From Acidobacteriota bacterium (GTDB lineage Bacteria > Acidobacteriota > Blastocatellia > Pyrinomonadales > Pyrinomonadaceae), in the NCBI GenBank assembly GCA_003222835.1, contig QHXE01000345.1:1-12132 (forward strand): a stretch of DNA of 12,132 bases. The letters run 5' to 3'. How positions within the stretch are numbered: the first letter of the stretch is position 1; every line of letters starts with the position of its first letter. The notes under the pieces are model-generated. The model did no database searches. It was not told the origin of the DNA and saw only the letters and a program-made list of their open reading frames with translations. The position numbers were made by a program, and so were the translations under genes. Of the stretch, positions 1-6,460 are shown in pieces.

Positions 1-1
1 A

Positions 2-397
2 ACGCCTACGCAAGCGACGCTCGCAGTCGTCGCCTCTGCCCCTGCCAATGCAAATCAACTCGTCGGCCGCGAGCAGAGAAACAATCTGGCAGGGCTTCCG
101 TTTTCGGATCTCAGACGCACGGTGATTGACAGAATGATCAGCGCCGGCGGTTGGGTCGTCAATGATCGACAGCGCGAGATCGCCGGCCATCGAGTGTTTG
201 AGGTGATTGCGCAAACACCTGCGAACAGCGACAAGCCTGAACAGGTTTGGAATTTCTATTTCACCGAGGTCAACGGCCGAATCTATTCGCTTACGACGCA
301 CTCGGCAACGGGACTTAGAGAAAAACTGGCCGCTGACGCCGAGAAATTTCTTGGGAGCTTCCGCCCGATGGATGCAAACCGAACCGCTTTGAAGTAA
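2..397 (+). CDS. 3' end of an unrecognised protein gene (C-terminal 131 residues)
   Basis: The reading frame is open from the first bases of the window to a TAA at 395-397, so this is the end of a gene that starts upstream; an internal GTG at 122 is not needed as a start. The visible part has an Ala/Pro/Asn-rich stretch (about residues 8-18) followed by a compact domain. That domain has alternating strands and helices and ends in a sequence of the kind NGRIYSLTT, then an acidic/basic helix and KFLGSFRP. The ending (aromatic strand, IYSLT strand, long helix, 'FLxSF') recalls PsbP/DUF1795-like small domains found in exported proteins, but this is a shape resemblance only. Any signal peptide lies outside the window. 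It stands 43 nt before pilT on the same strand and could be cotranscribed with it, but nothing ties it to pilus function. The function is not assigned. Confidence 0.7.
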   Translation, partial: TPTQATLAVVASAPANANQLVGREQRNNLAGLPFSDLRRTVIDRMISAGGWVVNDRQREIAGHRVFEVIAQTPANSDKPEQVWNFYFTEVNGRIYSLTTHSATGLREKLAADAEKFLGSFRPMDANRTALK

Positions 398-440
398 CCC
401 GGAGCTCATTAGCGGGAAAACTCGATTCGCTAAAGGAAAA

Positions 441-1616
441 ATGGACATGGAAAATCCACCGCAAGTTTCACTCTCGGAACTCCTGCACCGGCTGTCAGAA
501 CTGGGCGGCTCAGATCTTCACGTCACCACGGGCACCCCGCCTCTGGTCCGCGTACACGGCGAGATTCGCCCTCTGGACGGTTACCACCCCTTAACGTCTT
601 CAGAGACGAAGCAGTTGGCCTATTCGGTACTAACTGACGCGCAGAAGCACCGTTTTGAAGAGAATCTCGAGCTTGACTTCAGTTTCGGCGTCAAAGGCTT
701 GTCGCGTTTTCGCGCGAACATCTTCAATCAACGAGGAGCCGTCGGCGCCGTTTTCCGTGCCATTCCTTACGAGATCAAAACCTTCGAAGAACTAGGTCTG
801 CCACCCGTAGTCAAAGAATTGTGTAACAAACCTCGAGGCTTGGTGCTTGTGACTGGACCAACCGGGTCGGGAAAATCGACGACGCTGGCGGCCGTAATCG
901 ACAAAATAAATAAGGAGCGCCACGAACACATTCTCACGATAGAGGATCCGATCGAGTTTCTGCACAATCATAAGAGCTGTATCGTCAATCAACGCGAAGT
1001 TAATGCCGACACCAAGGGTTTTGCACAGGCTCTGCGCACGGCGCTGCGACAAGATCCCGACGTGGTACTGGTCGGCGAAATGCGCGATCTTGAAACGATC
1101 GAATCCGCCCTGCGTATCGCCGAAACAGGTCACCTGACTTTCGCCACACTGCACACCAACTCAGCAGTTTCGACCATCAACCGCATCATCGATGTGTTCC
1201 CTTCCATGCAACAGGCGCAAGTGCGCGCTCAATTGTCTCTGACCCTTGAAGGCATTCTCTGCCAATCATTGCTGCCGCGCGCCGACGGACGAAGTCGAGT
1301 ACTGGCAATGGAGATCCTTATTCCCAATTCGGCAATTAGAAACCTCATTCGCGAGGACAAGGTCCATCAGATCTATTCGATGATGCAAACAGGGCAGGAT
1401 ATTCACGGAATGCAAACGTTCAATCAGTCTTTGGCATCGCTTTTTCACAAGCGCCAAATCACTAGAGAGACCGCCATGCAGCGCACGTCGAACCTCAACG
1501 AACTGCGCGATCTTATCGATCGGGGTGTGGGCCTAAATGGCGGCAATGGCTCACTGCCAAAGCCGGGAATGCCGGCCTCTTATGGGCAGACGAGTCGTAT
1601 CGTCTCACGCAAATGA
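441..1616 (+). CDS. pilT: PilT, type IV pilus retraction ATPase
   Basis: PilT is the cytoplasmic hexameric ATPase that disassembles pilin subunits at the pilus base and powers retraction (twitching motility, DNA uptake). The 391 residues show an N-terminal PAS-like domain (about 8-110) and then the RecA-like motor. The motor has Walker A GPTGSGKST (139-147), the Asp box with IEDPIEF (167-173), Walker B VVLVGEMRD (208-216) and the His box TGHLTFATLHTNSA (229-242). AIRNLIRE (298-305) is the C-terminal signature separating PilT from PilB/GspE. The protein is slightly longer than the usual 345-380 residues because of a Gly/Pro/Ser-rich tail from about 363. Start choice: AGGA at 434-437 is only 3 nt from the ATG at 441 but 9 nt from an in-frame ATG at 447, so translation may really begin at 447, two codons in. 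pilC follows 72 nt later. Confidence 0.96.
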   Translation: MDMENPPQVSLSELLHRLSELGGSDLHVTTGTPPLVRVHGEIRPLDGYHPLTSSETKQLAYSVLTDAQKHRFEENLELDFSFGVKGLSRFRANIFNQRGAVGAVFRAIPYEIKTFEELGLPPVVKELCNKPRGLVLVTGPTGSGKSTTLAAVIDKINKERHEHILTIEDPIEFLHNHKSCIVNQREVNADTKGFAQALRTALRQDPDVVLVGEMRDLETIESALRIAETGHLTFATLHTNSAVSTINRIIDVFPSMQQAQVRAQLSLTLEGILCQSLLPRADGRSRVLAMEILIPNSAIRNLIREDKVHQIYSMMQTGQDIHGMQTFNQSLASLFHKRQITRETAMQRTSNLNELRDLIDRGVGLNGGNGSLPKPGMPASYGQTSRIVSRK

Positions 1617-1622
1617 ATTCGC

Positions 1623-1644
1623 GGTTTTCCCAAAGTCGGAAACC
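1623..1644 (+). other. Weak hairpin in the pilT-pilC gap
   Basis: GGTTTTCC (1623-1630) and GGAAACC (1638-1644) can pair as a 7-bp stem with one bulged T and a 7-nt loop. A short A/T-rich stretch follows. It could be a mild pause or processing site that sets the ratio of PilT to PilC, but the stem is too weak to call a terminator and may be chance. Confidence 0.2.
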
Positions 1645-1688
1645 ATATTTAAAGAGAGAACAAGCAAACAGAAACGGAGTTCCAAGAA

Positions 1689-2918
1689 ATGCCAACCTAC
1701 GTTTTTAAGGGCCGCAATCGTGTGAACGAGGTCGTTATGGGTGAACGCGTCGCAGACAATCGCGACGCCCTACGACAGATTCTGCGCCGCGAACAAGTAA
1801 CGCTGACATCGGTAAAAGAAAAGGGTCGAGAAATCGGTATCCCTAAGCTTGCCGGCCGAAAGAAAGTTAAATCGAAAGACCTGGCGATTTTCACACGCCA
1901 GTTTTCAGTCATGATCGATGCCGGCTTGCCACTGGTCCAGTGCCTCGACATTCTTTCACAGCAACAGCAGAACAAGTATTTCCAGCAAGTGTTGGCTCAA
2001 GTTAGACAGGATGTGGAGGAAGGTTCCACTTTGGCAGCCGCGATGGCCAGACACTCCAGGGTGTTTGACCAGCTTTACGCAAATATGGTCGAAGCCGGCG
2101 AGACAGGTGGTATCCTCGACCTCATTCTGCAACGGCTTTCAACGTTCATCGAAAAGATCGTCAAGTTGAAGCGCGACGTCGTTTCGGCGCTAATCTATCC
2201 CGCCGCGGTTATTCTGCTCGCTATCGTCGCGGTAGTCGTAATCATGATCGTCGTGATTCCTCAGTTTCAGACGATCTTTCTTGGGCTGCTCGGTCCGGGC
2301 GAACCTCTGCCGTTGCCGACGCGAATTGTTGTCGGGATCAGCAACTTCCTCGCGGGTTGGGGAGGTCTTTCTATGTTGGTGCTGGTGATAGGAGCCGTCA
2401 TCGCGCTACGCTTCTATTATAAAACGCCCGGAGGGCGCAAGCGAATTGATACGCTGCTGCTGAAGGTCCCGATCATTGGTCCCATCTTTCTGAAGATCGC
2501 CGTTGCGCGTTTCTCGAGGACGCTTTCGACCCTGCTGTCTTCAGGAGTGCCGATTCTGCAATCGCTGGACATCACAGCCCGTACCGCTGGAAACATGGTG
2601 ATCGAGGAAGCGATCGTCAGCATTCGGGCCGGCGTGGAGCAGGGTAAGAGTTTTGTCGAGCCGCTCCGGGCCGCCGAGATATTTCCTCACATGGTGGCTC
2701 AAATGATTGGTATCGGGGAGCAGACAGGCGCACTTGATGCAATGCTCGGAAAGATCGCTGACTTCTATGAGCAGGAAGTGGATGCAGCAATCGCTAACTT
2801 GCTGACACTAATTGAGCCGGCGCTGATTGGATTCCTCGGAGTCACCATCGGTTCAATCGTAATCGCGATGTATCTGCCGATGTTCGCCCTGATCGGTAAG
2901 CTTTCGCAGGGCCATTAA
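1689..2918 (+). CDS. pilC: PilC, type IV pilus inner-membrane platform protein
   Basis: PilC (GspF/T2SSF family) is the polytopic inner-membrane protein that couples the PilB/PilT motors to pilin polymerisation. The 409 residues show the family's duplicated layout. After an N-terminal cytoplasmic region (MPTYVFKGRN start), the first T2SSF domain begins at FTRQFSVMIDAGLPL (68-82) and contains EAGETGG (135-141). A hydrophobic segment follows at about 167-191 and another at 214-240. The second domain begins at FSRTLSTLLSSGVPIL (275-290) and contains GEQTGALD (343-350). The last membrane segment is at about 374-400 with the IEPALIGFLG and AMYLPMF hallmarks. The ATG at 1689 has GGAG at 1676-1679 with 9-nt spacing. 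The length is normal and no motif is missing. It lies downstream of pilT, and the partner assembly ATPase PilB is not in the window. Confidence 0.96.
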   Translation: MPTYVFKGRNRVNEVVMGERVADNRDALRQILRREQVTLTSVKEKGREIGIPKLAGRKKVKSKDLAIFTRQFSVMIDAGLPLVQCLDILSQQQQNKYFQQVLAQVRQDVEEGSTLAAAMARHSRVFDQLYANMVEAGETGGILDLILQRLSTFIEKIVKLKRDVVSALIYPAAVILLAIVAVVVIMIVVIPQFQTIFLGLLGPGEPLPLPTRIVVGISNFLAGWGGLSMLVLVIGAVIALRFYYKTPGGRKRIDTLLLKVPIIGPIFLKIAVARFSRTLSTLLSSGVPILQSLDITARTAGNMVIEEAIVSIRAGVEQGKSFVEPLRAAEIFPHMVAQMIGIGEQTGALDAMLGKIADFYEQEVDAAIANLLTLIEPALIGFLGVTIGSIVIAMYLPMFALIGKLSQGH

Positions 2919-2943
2919 GCCGACCAGAGCGCAACCCTAACAG

Positions 2944-3912
2944 TCACGCGTCGGCCACCCCACGATAACGGTTTGTTTTCCACCAATCGAGGGTTAGGCG
3001 CATCCCATCTTCCAGGCCCACGCTCGGGTTGTATCCGAGCAGCGAATGCGCAAGTGTTAAATCGGCAAGGCTGTCTCGAACATCTCCTGTTCGTGGCGGG
3101 GCATGCTCGGCCTTCACGTCAATCCGCCCCGTAAGTTCTTTCAAGAGTTCGAGAACATGATTGATTGTCACGCTGCGGCCGTTGGCAATATTAATGACAC
3201 TACCAACCGCGGCAGCGGATTCAGCAGCGAGCAGATTGGCGTTAACCACGTTTGAGACATAGGTAAAGTCGCGCGATTGTTCGCCATCGCCGTATATCAT
3301 CGGCCGTTCTCCGTTGAGCAGCGCGCTGATGAATCGAGAGATTACGCCTGAATATTGTGAGCTCGGATCCTGTCGCGGCCCGAAGACGTTGAAATAACGC
3401 AATGATACCGTCTCGAGTCCATAAACACGGCTGAAAACCTGACAATAGTACTCTCCCACTAATTTCGCCACTGCGTAGGGCGATAAAGGATCCGGCCGCA
3501 TGTCTTCGTGCTTTGGCGATTCAGGCTGGTCGCCGTATGCAGAGCTGGATGCTGCATAAATTATCCGGCGCACTCTCTTATCGCGGGCCGCTAAAAGGAG
3601 CGAGAAAGTACCATTGATACTGGCTTCGTGCGTTTCGGCAGGTGTCTCCACTGAACGTGGCACCGAAGGAATCGCGGCTTCATGAAAAACCAGTTCGACG
3701 TCTTCGAGTGCGCTAGCTACCTTCTTACCGTCGGCCAGACTCGCCTGGACAAAATCAACCTCACCCCCAATCTCGCCGATATTCTCGCGATGCCCCGTAG
3801 AAAGATCATCAATTATGCGCACGCGCGCGCCTTGTCCGACGAGCGCCGCCGCGATATGCGATCCAATGAAACCTGCGCCACCCGTAACTAGCGCTATGCC
3901 TGAAAGCGCCAT
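2944..3912 (-). CDS. NAD-dependent sugar-nucleotide 4-epimerase (WbpP/GalE-like extended SDR)
   Basis: This is a 322-residue extended short-chain dehydrogenase. The NAD-binding TGGAGFIGSH is at 10-19, the acidic residues binding the ribose at 35-36 (IIDDLSTGHREN), the AASSSAYGD serine strand at 120-128 and the catalytic YxxxK as Y146 and K150. RYFNVFGPRQDP (172-183) and a DFTYVSN segment (215-221) belong to the substrate domain. The combination PRSVETP, YAASSSAYG, NVFGPRQDP and YSGVISRFI matches the WbpP/TviC group (UDP-GlcNAc or UDP-GlcNAcA 4-epimerases) better than classical GalE. The exact sugar cannot be read from sequence: UDP-Glc/Gal, UDP-GlcNAc/GalNAc and UDP-GlcA/GalA are all possible, the last because ugd lies directly upstream. 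The ATG at 3912 has a Shine-Dalgarno AAGG (3922-3919) overlapping the ugd stop codon, with 6-nt spacing, which suggests translational coupling. Confidence 0.9.
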   Translation of the reverse strand: MALSGIALVTGGAGFIGSHIAAALVGQGARVRIIDDLSTGHRENIGEIGGEVDFVQASLADGKKVASALEDVELVFHEAAIPSVPRSVETPAETHEASINGTFSLLLAARDKRVRRIIYAASSSAYGDQPESPKHEDMRPDPLSPYAVAKLVGEYYCQVFSRVYGLETVSLRYFNVFGPRQDPSSQYSGVISRFISALLNGERPMIYGDGEQSRDFTYVSNVVNANLLAAESAAAVGSVINIANGRSVTINHVLELLKELTGRIDVKAEHAPPRTGDVRDSLADLTLAHSLLGYNPSVGLEDGMRLTLDWWKTNRYRGVADA

Positions 3913-3920
3913 AGAAAGCC

Positions 3921-5219
3921 TTAGCGTCCAACTCCAACGTACTCGAATCCCATGTTACGCATGTCGGCTGGTTCATAGATGTTCCGCAAGTCGGCAATCC
4001 TCGGCACTCTCATCAAGCTGCGAATACGCTCCATGTCCAGCGCGCGAAATTGATTCCATTCAGTCATGAACACGAGAACATCGGCGCCCGCGGCGGCTGC
4101 ATATTCATCCTCGGCAAATTCGATCTCGGGAAGAATCTTACGCGCCTCTTTCGTGGCAACGGGATCATAAGCGCTGACTGTTGCGCCTCGCTCCATCAAG
4201 CCGCGAATAATCTCGACCGCAGGTGCATCACGCATATCATCCGTTTCCGGTTTGAAAGCTAATCCCAGAACGGCGATGCGTTTTCCTTGCAATCCGCCCG
4301 CCAGGGTTTCGATCTTTGGCACCATGGATAGCCGCTGCTGCTCATTTACTTCGATGACCGCATCGACGATTCGCATGGGACTGGAGAACTCGCGCCCAAT
4401 CGCAGCCAAGGCACGCGTATCCTTGGGGAAGCATGAGCCGCCAAAACCTGGCCCCGGATGAAGGAACTTGGATCCGATTCGCCGATCCATGCCAATGGCT
4501 CGGGCCACCTCGTGCACGTCGCAGCCGACCTTTTCACAAAGATTCGCAATCTCGTTAACAAAGGAGATCTTCGTGGCCAGAAAGGCATTGGCGGAGTATT
4601 TGATCAGTTCCGCGCCTTCAAGTGACGTGATAACGAAAGGTGTTTCAATTAAGTATAGAGGGCGGTAAAGGTCGCGCATAATGGCAATAGCCTGTTCGTC
4701 GTCACCGCCAATTACGACGCGATCCGGTCGCATGAAGTCGCTAATCGCCGCTCCTTCACGCAGGAATTCAGGGTTAGAAACGACACTGAATTCAAGCGGC
4801 TTCGGCAGATGCTCGCGGATAAGCGACGCCAATCGTCTCCCGGTACCAACTGGTACCGTGGACTTTGTGGCGATTACTTTGTAGCTGTCAAGGTGCTCAG
4901 AAATGTTCCGTGCAGCGCCCTCAATGTAGGTTAGATCAGCAGATCCGTCTGTCTTTGGCGGCGTGCCCACTGCCAGAAAGACCACGAGAGACTGTTCTGT
5001 TGCCGATCCGATATCCGTCGTGAATCTTAACCGGCCAGCCTGTAGATTCTTCTGGACAAGTTGATCGAGCCCGGGCTCGTAGAGCGTCATCTCACCGCGA
5101 GAAAGCCGAGCGACCTTTTCGGCATCCACATCTACGCAAGTGACATCGTCTCCGAACTCTGCAAAACATGCCCCGGTGACCAGTCCTACGTAGCCGGAGC
5201 CGATGACAGCGATGTGCAT
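3921..5219 (-). CDS. ugd: UDP-glucose 6-dehydrogenase
   Basis: The enzyme oxidises UDP-glucose twice with NAD+ to UDP-glucuronate, a precursor of acidic exopolysaccharides and capsule. The 432 residues cover the full family length. The N-terminal Rossmann fold has GSGYVG at 7-12 and D30. AVGTPP is at 83-88, STVPVGTG at 120-127 and the NPEFLREG strand at 149-156. The central helix has K207 and N211 (ELIKYSANAF). The catalytic thiolate is C263 in FGGSCFPKD (259-267), and D267 is present. The C-terminal UDP-binding domain has GLAFKPETDDMRDAP (319-333). The ATG at 5219 has AGGA at 5232-5229 with 9-nt spacing. It is the first gene of a two-gene minus-strand unit with the epimerase 8 nt downstream. 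A perfect 12-bp hairpin sits 45 nt upstream of the start codon and probably bears on its expression. No key residue is missing. Confidence 0.97.
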   Translation of the reverse strand: MHIAVIGSGYVGLVTGACFAEFGDDVTCVDVDAEKVARLSRGEMTLYEPGLDQLVQKNLQAGRLRFTTDIGSATEQSLVVFLAVGTPPKTDGSADLTYIEGAARNISEHLDSYKVIATKSTVPVGTGRRLASLIREHLPKPLEFSVVSNPEFLREGAAISDFMRPDRVVIGGDDEQAIAIMRDLYRPLYLIETPFVITSLEGAELIKYSANAFLATKISFVNEIANLCEKVGCDVHEVARAIGMDRRIGSKFLHPGPGFGGSCFPKDTRALAAIGREFSSPMRIVDAVIEVNEQQRLSMVPKIETLAGGLQGKRIAVLGLAFKPETDDMRDAPAVEIIRGLMERGATVSAYDPVATKEARKILPEIEFAEDEYAAAAGADVLVFMTEWNQFRALDMERIRSLMRVPRIADLRNIYEPADMRNMGFEYVGVGR

Positions 5220-5264
5220 TCCCTATTGTCCTAAACCGCGCTTAAACGGCCCTTCACAAAATTA

Positions 5265-5295
5265 CGGGTCACGCGCGCCATCAGCGCGTGACCCG
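5265..5295 (-). terminator. Strong hairpin: terminator of the FecR-like gene or attenuator before ugd
   Basis: Bases 5265-5276 and 5284-5295 are perfect inverted copies (12-bp GC-rich stem) around a 7-nt loop. Read on the minus strand, the stem is followed directly by TAATTTTG (5264-5257), a modest T-tract. This fits an intrinsic terminator about 60 nt after the stop of the FecR-like gene. Because ugd starts only 45 nt further on, the structure may instead act as an attenuator in a read-through transcript. Confidence 0.7.
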
Positions 5296-5309
5296 CAAAG
5301 TTCCACTCA

Positions 5310-5336
5310 TAATAGCGCGCGTTTTGCGCGTTATTA
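5310..5336 (-). terminator. Second hairpin just after the FecR-like gene
   Basis: Bases 5310-5320 pair with 5326-5336 as an 11-bp stem with one imperfect pair (5315/5331) around a 5-nt GTTTT loop. It is G-U in plus-strand RNA and C-A in minus-strand RNA. It lies 19 nt after the stop codon of the FecR-like gene and 14 nt before the perfect hairpin, so the two form a tandem. No T-tract follows it on the minus strand, so alone it is more likely an RNA 3'-end stabiliser or pause than a terminator. Confidence 0.4.
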
Positions 5337-5355
5337 AACTGGATTGGGCAAAAAA

Positions 5356-6069
5356 TTATCTGGTCGGACTGACTACGGTAACCGAGCCACCGAAGTTCAG
5401 ATTGTTGTTATGCGTCGCCGCGATAATAGCTGCCGCAATTGCACCACCCGCAGCGGCCAGCAGCGCGATTAACGCACCACCACTTAGGTGTCCGAAAGTC
5501 TCTGTTTTGGTCAGCCTGGTGCAACGAGTACCCGGTTGCGGTGTGCCCGCGGATTCCGAGGTTCCAGCCGCAACGGCTTTTGTGCTTCCGCCTGTTCGCA
5601 ACTCAACCGAACCACCCTGAGATGCCACGATTGTGTTTCCGCACTCGACGTCTACCATGAACGTCGCAGCCTGACGCGCATCGGCAATGGCATTGCCGTC
5701 TTTTGTCGTCACGATTGCAGAAACGCCAGACAGCGTGGAAATTTGAATTCGGCCTGCGTCAAGCGATGCGGAAATATTTCCCTCGCTAAAGCTGAGTTTT
5801 GCGCTCGAGTTTGGTAACAACTCAACGCGGCCGAGTTTACCAAGACTAATCGTGGCACTGCTGTTCGCAGCTGTCGTGATTACGCTGTCAGAGAAAACCG
5901 TGGCGCCTGAAATGGCGGCCTGGCCATTAACGGTGACTTGCCCGGAAACCGAAAGCTCGCCCGATGCTTTCTGCCCTGGCGTCGCCAGTGCTACCATCGA
6001 GTAAAGGCTTAACACCGCAACCGCGACACAGAACGCAATGGACTTACGGCTCCAAGTTCTACTAATCAT
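5356..6069 (-). CDS. Secreted FecR-domain-like envelope protein with C-terminal hydrophobic helix
   Basis: From the ATG at 6069 it is 237 residues. A signal peptide comes first (basic ISRTWSRKS, hydrophobic core, likely cleavage after A29 in VALA). Next is a beta-rich region (about 38-170) with the pattern of a FecR-type domain: SGQVTVNGQAAISGATVF, then D61-S62 introducing ITTAANSSATISLG, RVELLPNSS and a GRIQIST strand. Cys143 and Cys183 could form a disulfide. A Gly/Ala hydrophobic helix (about 197-218) then leads to an Asn-rich tail, NFGGSVTVVSPTR. The frame is open back to 6189, but GGAGG (6079-6075) sits 5 nt before the ATG at 6069 and 2 nt before the adjacent ATG at 6072, and the signal peptide begins here. 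FecR proteins classically relay signals to ECF sigma factors; no sigma factor or TonB receptor is nearby, so such a role is not supported. An envelope structural or polysaccharide-linked role is a guess from the ugd neighbour. Confidence 0.75.
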   Translation of the reverse strand: MISRTWSRKSIAFCVAVAVLSLYSMVALATPGQKASGELSVSGQVTVNGQAAISGATVFSDSVITTAANSSATISLGKLGRVELLPNSSAKLSFSEGNISASLDAGRIQISTLSGVSAIVTTKDGNAIADARQAATFMVDVECGNTIVASQGGSVELRTGGSTKAVAAGTSESAGTPQPGTRCTRLTKTETFGHLSGGALIALLAAAGGAIAAAIIAATHNNNLNFGGSVTVVSPTR

Positions 6070-6072
6070 CAT

Positions 6073-6079
6073 TTCCTCC
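6073..6079 (-). promoter_or_regulatory. Ribosome-binding site deciding the start of the FecR-like gene
   Basis: Read on the minus strand the sequence is GGAGGAA followed directly by ATGATG. It is the strongest Shine-Dalgarno site in the window and argues against the longer frame beginning at 6189. With 5-nt spacing it favours the second ATG (6069). Confidence 0.7.
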
Positions 6080-6240
6080 CGTACAAGTGAACAAGTTTTG
6101 TGGAAGCGCGCTACGATCATTAATGACCGCAGTAGACGGAAACCACTAACCCGTCTCCACTCAATCACCTCGCGCGCGCGAGATGCCAAAAAACAATAAA
6201 GCGTGTCCGAGGCCGTTGAAGGGCCCTCTAATCCTTGCCC

Positions 6241-6270
6241 TTTTTACACGAATACTGCCCCTTATGTCAA
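6241..6270 (-). promoter_or_regulatory. Candidate sigma70-type promoter for the FecR-like gene
   Basis: On the minus strand an exact TTGACA (6270-6265) is followed after 18 nt by TAAAAA (6246-6241, 4 of 6 matches to TATAAT). Transcription would start near 6235 and leave a leader of about 165 nt before the start codon at 6069. The AAGGGC/GCCCTT inverted repeat (6219-6224/6237-6242) overlaps the presumed start. This was called by eye only. Confidence 0.4.
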
Positions 6271-6460
6271 TAATTACCCTTGATCCCAAGCTATGGTATT
6301 AACTAGCTTTCGGGGCAAGATACCATGGCCCCGAGTCTCTGTAAAGAGCTTTTTTCCCATTTGGCTGTCAAAATTCTGTGTTTTTGGAGCATTTGGCATG
6401 GTCGCAAAAGCACGAAGTTGGGATTCTGGAGGTCGAATGAGTGGCTGGGGCCCATCCATT

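Larger units (their letters stand above)
6073..6460. other. Gene-free stretch between the two secreted-protein genes
   Basis: About 390 bases with no frame on either strand that looks like a real protein. The minus-strand frame at 6274-6459 and the plus-strand frame at 6293-6727 show no family features, and the latter runs antisense over the next gene. The stretch holds the ribosome site and candidate promoter of the FecR-like gene. It also holds a 7-bp inverted repeat (6310-6316/6328-6334, 11-nt loop), a T6 run at 6350-6355 and a CG-alternating run near 6171-6180. The spaced hexamer ACAAGT occurs twice (6083-6088 and 6091-6096). No clear terminator for the upstream 197-residue gene is visible. 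Confidence 0.6.

Noticed and set aside
792..1154. Minus-strand 120-codon frame inside pilT
   Set aside because: Antisense to the most conserved part of pilT (Walker A through His box); explained by codon bias.
2919..2955. Inverted repeat GCCGAC / GTCGGC (2919-2924 and 2950-2955) around the convergent stop codons as a two-way terminator
   Set aside because: Only a 6-bp stem with a 25-nt loop and no T-tract on either side; too weak to call.
6070..6189. Longer start (6189) for the FecR-like protein adding 40 residues
   Set aside because: The added part is Arg-rich and precedes a proper signal peptide; the strong GGAGG site points to 6072/6069.
6310..6355. Hairpin 6310-6316/6328-6334 followed by a T6 run at 6350-6355 as a plus-strand terminator
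   Set aside because: No plus-strand gene lies upstream to be terminated, the T run is 15 nt away from the stem, and the loop is long.
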